Assembly: GCA_005239635.1 (NCBI GenBank)
Contig: SBBQ01000006.1
Span: 1 to 35,312, forward strand
Origin: Uliginosibacterium gangwonense
GTDB taxonomy: Bacteria > Pseudomonadota > Gammaproteobacteria > Burkholderiales > Rhodocyclaceae
DNA length: 35,312 nt
Direction: 5' to 3'
In this document: in pieces, positions 8,128 through 16,741 of the stretch
How the letters are laid out: each line of letters starts with the position of its first letter
How positions within the stretch are numbered: position 1 is the stretch's first letter
Made by a program: the position numbers and the translations under genes
Notes under the pieces: generated by a model
What the model was told of the DNA's origin: nothing
What the model saw: only the letters and a program-made list of their open reading frames with translations
The model's database searches: none

Positions 8128-9383
8128 ATACGGTACTCAAGGTTCGTCTTTCACCCACGCCAACAATTGATGCAGAAGCACCGCCGCTGCTGTCTCCGCA
8201 GGGACCGCACGTGGTGTTGGGCGGAGGTCAGCTGGGCGAGCTGGCTACGCCGGTCGTACCGTCCGCGCATACAATGTTTGGGCCGCGTGGTACATGCCTG
8301 CTGCAAAAGACAACGGCTCATGTTGCATTGTGGGTGGCTGATACCGGACACCATCGTTTGCTAGGCTGGCGACATTGCCCAACGCAAGATGGTACGCCGG
8401 CGGATTGGGTTATTGGTCAACCTGACTTCGCACATGAAGGCCGCAACGCCAAGAGACCTGTCAGCGACAACACCTTGAACGTTCCCACGGGTCTTTGCCA
8501 ATGTGGTTCCGGACTAGCGGTAGCAGATGCGTGGAATCACCGCGTGCTGGTGTGGTGGCACGCGCCGCAAGACAGTCATGTGCCGCCGGACGTTGTACTT
8601 GGACAAGCAGATTTCTCGCAGGGTGAAGCCAACCGTGGTGGCGCGCCGCAGGCCGATACATTGTTCTGGCCATATGGCCTCATGTGGGATGGGGCATGCC
8701 TGTGGGTTGCCGATACCGGCAACCGCCGAGTGTTGATGTGGCAGGGCTTGCCACAGCAACATGGTGAATCAGCAGCGTTAGTCTTGGGACAAACTGACTT
8801 TTCGCGGCGTGATGAAAATGGTGGTGGTGATGCTGGTGCGCGCAGCATGCGCTGGCCGCATGGTCTCGCCTGTTGGCGTGGTGGGTTAGCCGTGGCCGAT
8901 GCAGGCAACAATCGCATCATGATCTGGCGTCGATCACCACACGAAAACAATCAGCCGTGTGACGCCCTGTACGGTCAAACGGACATGTCGCAGGTGGATC
9001 ACAATCGTGCGCGTTACTGGCCCGATGCGGCCAGTCTCAACATGCCCTATGGCCTCTGTGCGACCTCGCGTACCCTGTTGGTGGCTGATACCGCCAATTC
9101 ACGTTTGCTGGGGTGGGATCATTCAGCGTGGCTATGTGGCGCGCCGGCTACACGTGTTAGTGGTCAGGCCGGGTTTGCGGCCAAAGGCGACAACCGTTGG
9201 CAGATGCCCGTGCGCGACAGTCTATGCTGGCCTTATGGGATCCATGTCGGTTGCAGCGAATCAGATGCGCTAGGAAATCACACGGACCAACATGCCGAAT
9301 ATGGCAAGGAAACACTTGCCGTAATCGCGGATTCCGGTAACAACCGTGTGGTGCTGTGGGCACTGGCCGAAGGTGTGGCGTGA
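8124..9383 (+). CDS. NHL-repeat beta-propeller protein of the hydrogenase cluster
   Basis: The 419-residue product contains six blades with the NHL core, for example VADTGHHRLLGW, VADAWNHRVLVW, VADTGNRRVLMW, VADAGNNRIMIW, VADTANSRLLGW and IADSGNNRVVLW. Each is linked to a GQxDF element. These make a six-bladed propeller, a protein-binding scaffold rather than an enzyme in most families. NHL proteins recur in group 2a hydrogenase operons but their job is unknown. The ATG at 8124 overlaps the stop of the NifU-Rieske gene, and its own stop overlaps the GTG start of the next gene, so three genes are chained by translational coupling. No secretion signal is present. Confidence 0.88.
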   Translation: MNTVLKVRLSPTPTIDAEAPPLLSPQGPHVVLGGGQLGELATPVVPSAHTMFGPRGTCLLQKTTAHVALWVADTGHHRLLGWRHCPTQDGTPADWVIGQPDFAHEGRNAKRPVSDNTLNVPTGLCQCGSGLAVADAWNHRVLVWWHAPQDSHVPPDVVLGQADFSQGEANRGGAPQADTLFWPYGLMWDGACLWVADTGNRRVLMWQGLPQQHGESAALVLGQTDFSRRDENGGGDAGARSMRWPHGLACWRGGLAVADAGNNRIMIWRRSPHENNQPCDALYGQTDMSQVDHNRARYWPDAASLNMPYGLCATSRTLLVADTANSRLLGWDHSAWLCGAPATRVSGQAGFAAKGDNRWQMPVRDSLCWPYGIHVGCSESDALGNHTDQHAEYGKETLAVIADSGNNRVVLWALAEGVA

Positions 9384-10165
9384 GCACCTTCACACCTCGG
9401 TATGCACCGGGTGCCTACGTTGAAGCGGGATCTGATCCGATGGTTGTGGCGCTCGGCGTCGGGATTATCGATCCAGTATTAGATGAAATCAGACCAAGTA
9501 TCGGACACCCTGCACCCTGCGCAGCCTGTTTGCAGGAAATGCTCGATCCATATGCGCGACGCTATCGTTACCCGTTTATTCACTGTCATGACTGTGGGCC
9601 GTTTTTTGTTGAGCCGATCAACAAAGCGTCACACGCACCTTGTGCGTTGTGCCGTCATGAGGCGACTGATCAACATAACCGCCGTTATGGCCTGTCAAAT
9701 ATTAGTTGCCACGCGTGCGGGCCGCGCGTGCAATTGCAGCGGTGTGATGGACGGACTTTTTGCGTTGAATCTTACACCATGCTGGATGCGTCTGATGCGG
9801 TGGTGACCTTGCTGCAGCGTGGGCACATTGTGAAGGTACAAGGCCCAGCGTGCTGCGTGCCGGAATGGTTGTGCGATCTGGCGCATCCACAAATGCTGAC
9901 GTGGTGCCAAAAAATGGCACAGCAAACTGCTGGTGTACAAGCTGCCTGCATATTGGTTCGCGATATTGCTATGGCGCGTCAATTTACGGCCCAACTCGCC
10001 GCTGCAAACGGCGCAGTAACGCCACTGTATTTGTCTCTATCACCATTGCATGCGCTGTTGTTTCAACGTTTTAAGCGACCAATTTGGTGTTATCGCCCGC
10101 CTGTGACAATCGAATTGATCCAAGGACTCGTTGTGGACTACCAGTTCACGTATCACTTTGCATAA
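9380..10165 (+). CDS. HypF-like N-terminal fragment: double zinc finger plus YrdC-like remnant
   Basis: HypF makes the CN ligands of the NiFe centre from carbamoyl phosphate. This 261-residue protein matches only its central part. Two zinc fingers are intact: Cys47-x2-Cys50-x18-Cys69-x2-Cys72 and Cys88-x2-Cys91-x18-Cys110-x2-Cys113, with the HypF-style texts EMLDPYARRYRYPF and CGP. After them comes a short YrdC-like start (LLQRGHIVKVQGPACC). The N-terminal acylphosphatase domain and the C-terminal Kae1-like domain are missing; full HypF is about 750 residues. The GTG at 9380 overlaps the upstream stop (GTGA). The next ORF carries a HypF C-terminal-like piece, so this is probably one half of a split, diverged HypF. 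Confidence 0.75.
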   Translation: MSTFTPRYAPGAYVEAGSDPMVVALGVGIIDPVLDEIRPSIGHPAPCAACLQEMLDPYARRYRYPFIHCHDCGPFFVEPINKASHAPCALCRHEATDQHNRRYGLSNISCHACGPRVQLQRCDGRTFCVESYTMLDASDAVVTLLQRGHIVKVQGPACCVPEWLCDLAHPQMLTWCQKMAQQTAGVQAACILVRDIAMARQFTAQLAAANGAVTPLYLSLSPLHALLFQRFKRPIWCYRPPVTIELIQGLVVDYQFTYHFA

Positions 10166-10178
10166 CGGAGCGACTAAC

Positions 10179-11168
10179 ATGCTTTGCGAGTCGACCTTGC
10201 CAGAAAGAGATCTGAAGCCAGCATCAGCTTGGACATTGGTGCTCGATGTCCCGGTGCAGTGGGCTGAAGGCCAGTGGGGAGGCGGTGAGCTCATACGCAT
10301 CAGTTCGCCCGTGCAGGGGTTGGAGGAAGTTCAGCTATCAGAACAAGTTGACGACGCAAAACCTGATTTGGCAAAGCGAAAGTCCAGTATCTGTCGCGGC
10401 TTACTCAAACCGGTGGTCATTGTAATGTCCCCGTCGTCTGTTGACTCGTCTGCGCCAAATGATGTGGCGCCGTTGGCTTTACTCGCGGCACAGATTGAAG
10501 CCGAAATGGGGTGGCCGAGTTTTTACATGAACTATGACATGTTGCCGCTGGCCGAACAGCTACGGCCTTGGAGTGATGCTTTACACCCTTCGCCAGCAAG
10601 TTGCACCGTACAACGGCACGACGCCGCGTCGTGGGTACAGGCGGTGGGCGCAGCACTCGGTCTGACAGACGCAGTGCTCACACCGCATACCGCTTTGCTT
10701 ACGCTGGAAGCCTTGGCAATTGTTGAATTGCGTGCAGGTGGAGACCCGCTACTTGATTATCCTTTTGCCATTCCGCGTTTATTGCGCGGAGGCCAAGCAG
10801 GCCTGCCTTACATTGAGCCTTTGGCAATGTGGCAGGCGTTGCTTGGGGACTGTGTGTTGCAAACGCCGCCGTCCCTCATGGCTGCGCGCTTTCTGCGCGG
10901 CTGGGTAAATAGTTTGGCACGTTTGGTAGATCAGGCCATCACTGCTGAGCAGGAAGGCATGCAAGCAAGTGCCCACATCCGAGGTCAGCACGCTAAAGAG
11001 CCGGTCGTGCGCATAATGTTCAACGGCGCGCTGTTCGATAATCTGTGGCTGACGCGTGCACTGGAAACGGCGCTAATTACACGCGGCTACGAAATCGACG
11101 CGCATCTACAGCCTTCACCGGATTCTCTCGCCTGGCCCGACCCGATACGGCACCAAGCCAGTGGATGA
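10179..11168 (+). CDS. HypF-like C-terminal (Kae1-domain) fragment, diverged
   Basis: The 329-residue protein resembles the end of HypF. TPHTALLTLEALAIV matches the YEGQAAIELEALA segment, AARFLRGWVNSLARL matches the AARFH helix, and VRIMFNGALFDNLWLTRAL matches the closing LSGGVFQN segment, followed by a G-Y-x-x-x-x-H element. The HypF/Kae1 metal-binding HHHAH-type motif is not visible, and the first 100 residues match nothing I know. I infer a degenerate, probably non-catalytic HypF C-terminal domain that may pair with the product of the ORF 13 bases upstream. CGGAG precedes ATG 10179. A complete HypF would be needed elsewhere in the genome if these pieces are inactive. Confidence 0.65.
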   Translation: MLCESTLPERDLKPASAWTLVLDVPVQWAEGQWGGGELIRISSPVQGLEEVQLSEQVDDAKPDLAKRKSSICRGLLKPVVIVMSPSSVDSSAPNDVAPLALLAAQIEAEMGWPSFYMNYDMLPLAEQLRPWSDALHPSPASCTVQRHDAASWVQAVGAALGLTDAVLTPHTALLTLEALAIVELRAGGDPLLDYPFAIPRLLRGGQAGLPYIEPLAMWQALLGDCVLQTPPSLMAARFLRGWVNSLARLVDQAITAEQEGMQASAHIRGQHAKEPVVRIMFNGALFDNLWLTRALETALITRGYEIDAHLQPSPDSLAWPDPIRHQASG

Positions 11169-11187
11169 TGAGCAAAGGAGTTACGTT

Positions 11188-11577
11188 ATGTGTCTTGGCA
11201 TTCCTGCGCGTATCTGCGCATTACGTGTGGATAATCCCAAACTGGCGCAAGTGGAATGGTGGCCCGCAGCCGGTTTGTCAATGGAGTCTGCGCTGGCGGC
11301 ACACGATAAAGACCATGCCACAATGGTGGAGATTAATCTCAGCACCGTGCTGGATGACGCCACGCCGCCACACAGCTTGATAGGTTGCTGGGTTATCACA
11401 CACCTGGGTTTTGCCATACGCGTAGTGGATGAGCAGGAGGCTGCGCTGATTGGCAGTTTGCTCGCTCAGCTGGCCGAGGCCCGACAAGCGCCTGCCACTG
11501 TCAAATCTACTTCGGTGCAGTCAGCGTTGGAAGCCGACCCGCAAACAAGCTTGGCTTCAGGGGGTTGTCATGCATGA
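11188..11577 (+). CDS. hypC: Hydrogenase maturation chaperone HypC, extended
   Basis: HypC carries the Fe(CN)2CO unit with HypD and delivers it to the immature large subunit. The start MCLGIP is diagnostic, with Cys2 as the functional residue, and His72 in VITHLGFAI corresponds to the conserved C-terminal histidine element. At 129 residues it is longer than usual (75-95); the extra length is an insertion before the GFAI element and a Ser/Ala-rich tail. AAAGGAG (11174-11180) precedes ATG 11188, which also excludes an in-frame start at 11161. The gene overlaps hypA by eight bases. Confidence 0.93.
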   Translation: MCLGIPARICALRVDNPKLAQVEWWPAAGLSMESALAAHDKDHATMVEINLSTVLDDATPPHSLIGCWVITHLGFAIRVVDEQEAALIGSLLAQLAEARQAPATVKSTSVQSALEADPQTSLASGGCHA

Positions 11578-11986
11578 GTTGAGTCTAGCGCGCAATATCG
11601 TGGCGATTTGTTGCGAACATGCGGCAGGCCAACCTGTTGGACGTGTGCTTGTTGAAGTGGGTCGCCTGTCAGCCGTTACACCCCATGCGCTTTTGTTCTG
11701 TTTTGACGCAGCGGCACGTAATACGCTTTTGCAAGGTGCTCGCTTAGAGATCGTCGAGGTGGTTGGCCGTGCACGTTGTTGCCTCTGCGGAAGCGAGTTT
11801 ACGCTGACCCAGCTTGGGCAGCCGTGTGCGTGTGGTAGCTACGCGCTGGACCAGTTGGCGGGAGAAGAACTGCGAATTCGTAGCATGGAATTAGTTGAGG
11901 CGGCAACGGTTTCGAGTATCCCGAACACCTCTGATATGGAGTCTGCGTCTGCAGTCCGACCGGGATTTGCGGAAACTCGTCGTTAA
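11570..11986 (+). CDS. hypA: Hydrogenase nickel insertion protein HypA
   Basis: HypA delivers nickel to the hydrogenase large subunit, acting with HypB. The N-terminus MHELSLARNIV provides the Ni-binding amine and His2. The zinc site has Cys70-x2-Cys73 and then Cys86-x-Cys88, where the family normally has C-x2-C, so the second half is unusual by one residue. A tail of about 25 residues follows the usual end near residue 113. The start lies inside the hypC 3' end (overlap of 8 bases). It is the last gene of the hydrogenase cluster; hypB, hypD and hypE are not in the window. Confidence 0.93.
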   Translation: MHELSLARNIVAICCEHAAGQPVGRVLVEVGRLSAVTPHALLFCFDAAARNTLLQGARLEIVEVVGRARCCLCGSEFTLTQLGQPCACGSYALDQLAGEELRIRSMELVEAATVSSIPNTSDMESASAVRPGFAETRR

Positions 11987-12219
11987 TTAGTAAAACGGCG
12001 CGATCATTACTACATGATCCAGTTTTCGTTAGGTTTTTAACTATTCATGGCCGGTTTCTAGCAAGTTCTATCCGCCTTTGCCCAGTGAGTTGTGGCCCCG
12101 AATAGCGCTCCTTCATACTCGCGGGGCGCCGGGTAAACCGTTAAAATAGTAGCTTGTTCATAGTTTCCTTCGCGGCCTTTACAAGGTTCGCCATATTCTC
12201 CAAGGTTTTTCCAGCGAGC

Positions 12220-12861
12220 ATGTTTTCCGGCATTGTTGCGGCCGTGGGTCGCATTTCCCAAATTATTCCGTTGGCGGAAGGCGTGCGCTTGCAAGTTGAT
12301 ACCGCAAGTTTGCCGCTGGACGATGTGCAATTGGGCGACTCGATTGCCGTGAATGGCGTGTGTCTCACGGTGGTGGAATTCAGTACGCAACCCGGCGCGC
12401 AGCACGTAACATTTGATGTGTCGCGTGAGACCTTAAATTGCACCGTGGGCCTAGATGCACCGGGCGAAGTGAACCTGGAAAAAGCATTGCGCTTGTCCGA
12501 CCGCTTGGGCGGGCATTTAGTCAGCGGCCATGTGGATGGCGTGGGCGAAGTGATTCGCTTTGCAGCCATTGGCGAATCGCATGAGTTGATTATTCGTGCC
12601 CCGCACGCGCTGGCCCGCTACATTGCGCGTAAAGGTTCTATCGCGGTGCAAGGCGTAAGCCTCACCGTGAATAGCGTGACAGACGAGCCCGCGCAAAATG
12701 AGCAGGCGGGTGGATGCGTCTTTTCCATCAACCTGATTCCGCACACGGTAGACGTCACCACGCTCAAGCATTGTCATGCAGGGGCGTTGGTAAATCTTGA
12801 AATTGATCTAATGGCCCGTTACGCCGAGCGTATGCTGCTTGAATCACGGGTGGTTGCCTAA
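12220..12861 (+). CDS. ribE: Riboflavin synthase alpha subunit
   Basis: Converts two 6,7-dimethyl-8-ribityllumazine molecules into riboflavin and a pyrimidine. The 213-residue protein starts [12 protein letters not shown] and shows the two repeated lumazine-binding domains, with [13 protein letters not shown] in the first and [14 protein letters not shown] in the second. ATG 12220 matches the family start; an in-frame ATG at 12154 would add 22 unrelated residues. The ribosome site is weak. No FMN riboswitch was recognised in the 233 bases upstream. The gene is followed two bases later by ribBX. The usual ribD upstream is absent; the hydrogenase cluster occupies that place. Confidence 0.95.
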   Translation: MFSGIVAAVGRISQIIPLAEGVRLQVDTASLPLDDVQLGDSIAVNGVCLTVVEFSTQPGAQHVTFDVSRETLNCTVGLDAPGEVNLEKALRLSDRLGGHLVSGHVDGVGEVIRFAAIGESHELIIRAPHALARYIARKGSIAVQGVSLTVNSVTDEPAQNEQAGGCVFSINLIPHTVDVTTLKHCHAGALVNLEIDLMARYAERMLLESRVVA

Positions 12862-12863
12862 AC

Positions 12864-13973
12864 ATGAGTACGCTGTCCCCTATCGAAGACATCATTGCCG
12901 AAATCCGCGCAGGCCGTATGGTCGTGCTGGTGGATGAAGAAGATCGCGAAAACGAAGGTGATCTCGTTATGGCGGCAGAGCACATTACGCCGGACGCGAT
13001 TAATTTCATGGCCAAGCATGGCCGCGGCCTAATCTGCTTAACCCTCACCGAACAGCGTTGCCAACAACTGCAGCTCGAACTCATGGTACGTAAAAATCGC
13101 ACGCCTTACGGCACCGCGTTTACCACCTCCATCGAAGCCGCAACTGGCGTTACCACCGGCATTTCCGCACAAGACCGCGCACGCACAGTGCAAGCCGCCG
13201 TAGCGCGCAACGCCAAGCCAACCGACATTGTGCAACCGGGCCATATTTTTCCGCTCATGGCGCAACCGGGTGGTGTGTTGGTACGTGCCGGCCATACCGA
13301 AGCGGGATGTGACCTCGCCGCTTTGGCCGGCTTAGAACCCGCCAGCGTGATCTGCGAAATTTTAAAAGACGACGGCACCATGGCGCGTCTACCCGACCTT
13401 GTCGTGTTTGCAGAACAACACGGTTTGAAGATCGGCGCCATTCGCGACCTAATTCAATATCGCTCGCATAACGAACGCCTGGTGCGCCACGTGAGCCAAA
13501 AAACCGTGCACACGCAACAAGGCACATTTGAATTGCACGCTTTTGAAGACACCACCAACGGCGATGTGCACCTTGCATTGGCAAAAGGTGAGATTCAACC
13601 GCAAGACGACACGCTGGTGCGCGTGCATGAATCCATTTCCGTTCTCGACTTTTTAGACGAGCACAACGGTGGCCGCATGTTTGGCATTAACCGCGCCATG
13701 CATTTAATTGCCGAAGCCGGCAAAGGCGTGGTGGTGTTGCTGCGTCGTAACGAATGTACAGAAGATGTGCTGCGCGCATTTCAAGAAGATGCGCCACCCA
13801 CCGCCGCCAAGTGGGACCCGCGTAGCTTTGGTTTGGGCGCACAAATTTTGCGTGAGCTAAATGTGGGCCGCATGACGCTGTTGGCCAGCCCGCGCCGTAT
13901 TCCCAGCATGGCTGGTTTTGATTTGGAAGTGTGCGGCTACCTCACGCCTGACGGTCAGCGCGTGAGCTGCTGA
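12864..13973 (+). CDS. ribB: 3,4-dihydroxy-2-butanone-4-phosphate synthase with inactive GTP cyclohydrolase II-like domain (RibBX type)
   Basis: The N-terminal 200 residues are RibB, which makes the four-carbon unit of riboflavin from ribulose 5-phosphate; [15 protein letters not shown] and [12 protein letters not shown] are its signature segments. The C-terminal half resembles GTP cyclohydrolase II but the region that should hold the zinc motif (SECLTGD...RCDCG) reads [13 protein letters not shown], without the cysteines. It is thus best called RibBX rather than active RibBA, as described in Shewanella and relatives. An independent RibA is expected elsewhere. Length 369 is normal for the fusion. 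The word ATTGGCAAAA at 13577 encodes LAK here. Confidence 0.93.
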   Translation: MSTLSPIEDIIAEIRAGRMVVLVDEEDRENEGDLVMAAEHITPDAINFMAKHGRGLICLTLTEQRCQQLQLELMVRKNRTPYGTAFTTSIEAATGVTTGISAQDRARTVQAAVARNAKPTDIVQPGHIFPLMAQPGGVLVRAGHTEAGCDLAALAGLEPASVICEILKDDGTMARLPDLVVFAEQHGLKIGAIRDLIQYRSHNERLVRHVSQKTVHTQQGTFELHAFEDTTNGDVHLALAKGEIQPQDDTLVRVHESISVLDFLDEHNGGRMFGINRAMHLIAEAGKGVVVLLRRNECTEDVLRAFQEDAPPTAAKWDPRSFGLGAQILRELNVGRMTLLASPRRIPSMAGFDLEVCGYLTPDGQRVSC

Positions 13974-13988
13974 GCCTAGTGTAAAAGC

Positions 13989-14008
13989 ATGCGTTAATCA
14001 CAACGCAT
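13989..14008. other. Hairpin between ribBX and ribH
   Basis: ATGCGTT (13989-13995) and AACGCAT (14002-14008) form a perfect 7-bp stem with loop AATCAC. No T-run follows on either strand, so it is not a canonical terminator; it may stabilise or process the transcript or shape translation of ribH 18 bases downstream. Confidence 0.35.
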
Positions 14009-14026
14009 CAATAAAACGAGAACACG

Positions 14027-14524
14027 ATGTCACGAACAAACGAACTCAATTGCCAACCGGACGTCACTAGCCCGGTAACGGGCAAACCCTGCAACGGCCA
14101 AGGCGTGAAAGTGGCCATTGCACTGGCACGTTTTAACCAAGACGTGGGCGAAGGTTTGCTCTCTGCGTGTTTGCACGAACTGGCGCAACTGGGCGTGGCC
14201 GAACAAGATATTCAATTGGTGAGCGTGCCCGGCGCACTAGAGCTGCCCTTGCTGCTGCAACGCTTGGCTTTGTCTGGCAAATACGACGCGCTGGTGGCGC
14301 TCGGTGCGGTGATTCGTGGCGACACTTATCACTTCGAAATCGTATCCAACGAAATGGCCTCAGGCATTACCGCGGTGCAACTCAAAACCGGCGTGCCCAT
14401 TGCCAATGGCGTGCTCACCACCGAAAACGACGACCAAGCGTTAGTGCGCATGGCTGAAAAAGGCCGTGACTGCGCGCGCGTCGCCATTGAAATGGCGCAT
14501 CTCCTAAAGGTCTTAACATCATGA
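14027..14524 (+). CDS. ribH: 6,7-dimethyl-8-ribityllumazine synthase
   Basis: Condenses 5-amino-6-ribitylaminouracil with the RibB product to give lumazine, the substrate of RibE. The 165 residues carry the family pattern: [12 protein letters not shown] near the substrate site, [15 protein letters not shown], then [19 protein letters not shown] with the catalytic-site histidine, and [13 protein letters not shown]. The N-terminal 25 residues are a variable extension. The last codons overlap nusB by ATGA, so the two genes are translationally coupled, the standard arrangement in proteobacteria. Confidence 0.96.
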   Translation: MSRTNELNCQPDVTSPVTGKPCNGQGVKVAIALARFNQDVGEGLLSACLHELAQLGVAEQDIQLVSVPGALELPLLLQRLALSGKYDALVALGAVIRGDTYHFEIVSNEMASGITAVQLKTGVPIANGVLTTENDDQALVRMAEKGRDCARVAIEMAHLLKVLTS

Positions 14525-15036
14525 ATTCAATGAAAGATACACAACCGCAAAGCGCCGTGCCGAACGATGCAACGCCCGCGCCTTTGCCAAAGCCCAAGGC
14601 GCGTTCGCCGCGTCATCGCGCGCGTGAATTTGCACTGCAAGGGATTTATCAATGGCTGGTGTCCGGCAATGATGTGGCCGCGATTGATGGTCACATGCAA
14701 GCGGTTGAAGGCTTCGACAAATGTGATCGCGCCTTGTTTATTCGTTTGCTGCACGGCACGCTGGATGATGTGAATACACTGCGCGGTGACTTTGCGCCGC
14801 ATGCGGCACGCACCCCGCAAGAGCTGTCGCCCGTTGAACACGCCATTTTGTTGCTGGCCGCATTTGAATTGCGTCACCAAGTTGAAACGCCCTATCCGGT
14901 TATCATCAACGAAGCAATTGAATTGGCAAAGAGCTATGGCGGCACCGACGGCCATAAGTTTGTAAATGGCGTGCTCGACAAAATGGCTGAGCAACTGCGT
15001 GCGCATGAAGTGGCGCAGCGTCCGCGCAAGGGCTGA
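14521..15036 (+). CDS. nusB: Transcription antitermination factor NusB
   Basis: NusB binds boxA RNA with NusE (S10) and supports antitermination on rRNA operons. The all-helical 171-residue protein has [19 protein letters not shown], the typical RRxAReaAlQaLY start, and the C-terminal [18 protein letters not shown] and KFVNGVLDK elements. The first 30 residues are a low-complexity Pro/Ala extension. It overlaps ribH by four bases. An ATTGGCAAAG copy at 14922 encodes LAK in the conserved IELAKSYGG segment. Confidence 0.95.
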   Translation: MNSMKDTQPQSAVPNDATPAPLPKPKARSPRHRAREFALQGIYQWLVSGNDVAAIDGHMQAVEGFDKCDRALFIRLLHGTLDDVNTLRGDFAPHAARTPQELSPVEHAILLLAAFELRHQVETPYPVIINEAIELAKSYGGTDGHKFVNGVLDKMAEQLRAHEVAQRPRKG

Positions 15037-15089
15037 GATGCAGCCCGAGCTCGCACGGCCTCATTTCATGTGTTCTCTCCACTGCGCAC

Positions 15090-16118
15090 ATGGCCGGCGA
15101 GTTTGATCTAATCCGTTGCTACTTTAGCCGCCCCACGCGCCACACCGCGTTGGCGGGCGGCGATGACTGTGCCCTAGTACAAGTCGGTGCAGGACAACAG
15201 CTTGCCGTGTCGACCGACATGCTGGTGGAAGGCACACACTTCTTTCCCGACGTTGATCCTTATCTGCTCGGCTGGAAAACCCTCGCCGTAAATTTGTCTG
15301 ACTTAGCGGCTATGGGCGCCACGCCCAAATGGGCCTCGCTCGCACTCAGTTTGCCAACGCAGCGCGCGCAAGATGAAGCGTGGATGTCGGCATTGGCAAA
15401 AGGTTTTTATGCGCTGGCAGATCAATACCAAGTCGACCTCATCGGCGGCGACACCACACGCGGCCCGCTCAATTTGTGCGTCACCATTATGGGCGAGTTG
15501 CCGACGCAAACGGCGATGCGTCGTGCTGCAGCACAAGCGGGTGACGAAATTTGGGTGTCCGGTACGCCGGGCTTAGCGAGCTTGGGTTTGCTCATTGCGC
15601 AACACGATGCACGTATTGCCAATCTCGCCCTGCCCGAGCAACTTCAGCAAGCGGCATTGCGTGCGCTACAACAGCCGCAACCGCGTGTGGAATTAGGTTT
15701 GTGTTTGCGTGAATGGGCGCATGCCTGCATTGATGTGTCTGACGGCTTGTTGGCCGACCTTGCGCACATTGCTGTTGCCAGCCAATGTTCTGCTGTCGTG
15801 CACGCCGCAGCCTTGCCATTGCAACACTTGGCGGAAGTGCCCATCGCGCTCGCGCAGCATTGCGTGTTGAGCGGCGGCGACGATTACGAATTATGCTTTA
15901 CCGCGCCCGCGCAGCATCACCTACACATCAAAGCTGCGGCACAGCAACTGAGGGTTAAAGTGCACTGCATTGGCAAAATGCAGCGCGATGAAGGCTTAAC
16001 GGGTGACGCACAAGCAGAACAAAACCAAGGCTCGCGGGCGAGTGTGATTGTGCGCGACGCACAAGGGCGCGACATCACGCCCGCGCAGTGTGGCTACGAT
16101 CATTTTCAAAACACATAA
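15090..16118 (+). CDS. thiL: Thiamine-monophosphate kinase
   Basis: Phosphorylates thiamine monophosphate to the coenzyme thiamine diphosphate with ATP. The 342-residue protein belongs to the AIR synthase-like (PurM) superfamily: GEFDLIRCYF start, GGDDCALV metal-binding loop, STDMLVEGTHF, AVNLSDLAAMGATPKWASLAL, DLIGGDTTRGPL, CIDVSDGLLADL and SGGDDYELCF. The start ATG 15090 is supported by family alignment more than by its weak ribosome site. It follows nusB by 53 bases. Two ATTGGCAAAA words fall inside (15392 as LAK, 15969 as IGK); the second is part of a perfect inverted repeat CTGCATT/AATGCAG at 15965-15983. Confidence 0.95.
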   Translation: MAGEFDLIRCYFSRPTRHTALAGGDDCALVQVGAGQQLAVSTDMLVEGTHFFPDVDPYLLGWKTLAVNLSDLAAMGATPKWASLALSLPTQRAQDEAWMSALAKGFYALADQYQVDLIGGDTTRGPLNLCVTIMGELPTQTAMRRAAAQAGDEIWVSGTPGLASLGLLIAQHDARIANLALPEQLQQAALRALQQPQPRVELGLCLREWAHACIDVSDGLLADLAHIAVASQCSAVVHAAALPLQHLAEVPIALAQHCVLSGGDDYELCFTAPAQHHLHIKAAAQQLRVKVHCIGKMQRDEGLTGDAQAEQNQGSRASVIVRDAQGRDITPAQCGYDHFQNT

Positions 16119-16238
16119 TGGGCACACTCTTGTTTGTCTAGAAAGCAGCCCCCGATCGGCGTCAATAACGGCGGCTATGTCAGCGTCTATTTCAGCGGCG
16201 ATCACAGCGCCTAAAATGAGCCTAAATCTTGAGCGTTT

Positions 16239-16733
16239 ATGAACACACGTACTGCCGCCTTTCGTTTAGCTAACCCCTGGCACTTGCTCGCAACGGGCTT
16301 TGGCAGCGGCCTTGCGCCGCGTGCGCCCGGCACCTTTGGCACGCTGTTTGGTTGGTTGTGTTACGCGCTCGGCGCGCCCTACCTCAACAACACCGCCATG
16401 GCCGTGCTGTTGCTCGTATCGTTTGCGGTAGGTGTGTTGGTGTGTCACAAAGCGGGCCGCGATGTGGGCGTGGCAGACCATGGCAGCATCGTGTGGGATG
16501 AAATCGTCGCCATTTGGTTGGTGCTGTGGGTCGCCGCTATGATGCAGCTCACCAGCTTGGCTTGGCAGCTCGCGGCCGTGGTGGCGTTTCGCATGTTTGA
16601 TATTGGCAAAATCCCGCCCACCAGTTGGGTAGACCGCAATATGAAACACGGCTTCGGCGTAATGCTTGACGACATTATTGCTGCAGTACAAGCGTTGCTC
16701 GCGCTGGCGCTTATCAGACACTTGCTCGGCTAA
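16239..16733 (+). CDS. pgpA: Phosphatidylglycerophosphatase A
   Basis: Inner-membrane enzyme that dephosphorylates phosphatidylglycerophosphate to phosphatidylglycerol. The 164 residues contain the PgpA motifs GLAPRAPGTFGTLFGW and, in the middle, DHGSIVWDEIVAIW, with four hydrophobic segments and a C-terminal LDDIIAAVQA segment. A preceding 120-base gap separates it from thiL, but the order thiL-pgpA-pncC is standard in betaproteobacteria. An ATTGGCAAAA word at 16602 encodes IGK in MFDIGKIPP. Confidence 0.95.
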   Translation: MNTRTAAFRLANPWHLLATGFGSGLAPRAPGTFGTLFGWLCYALGAPYLNNTAMAVLLLVSFAVGVLVCHKAGRDVGVADHGSIVWDEIVAIWLVLWVAAMMQLTSLAWQLAAVVAFRMFDIGKIPPTSWVDRNMKHGFGVMLDDIIAAVQALLALALIRHLLG

Positions 16734-16741
16734 GATCAGAT

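Noticed and set aside
11987-12219. FMN riboswitch before ribE
   Set aside because: None of the conserved RFN element blocks could be found by eye in these 233 bases.
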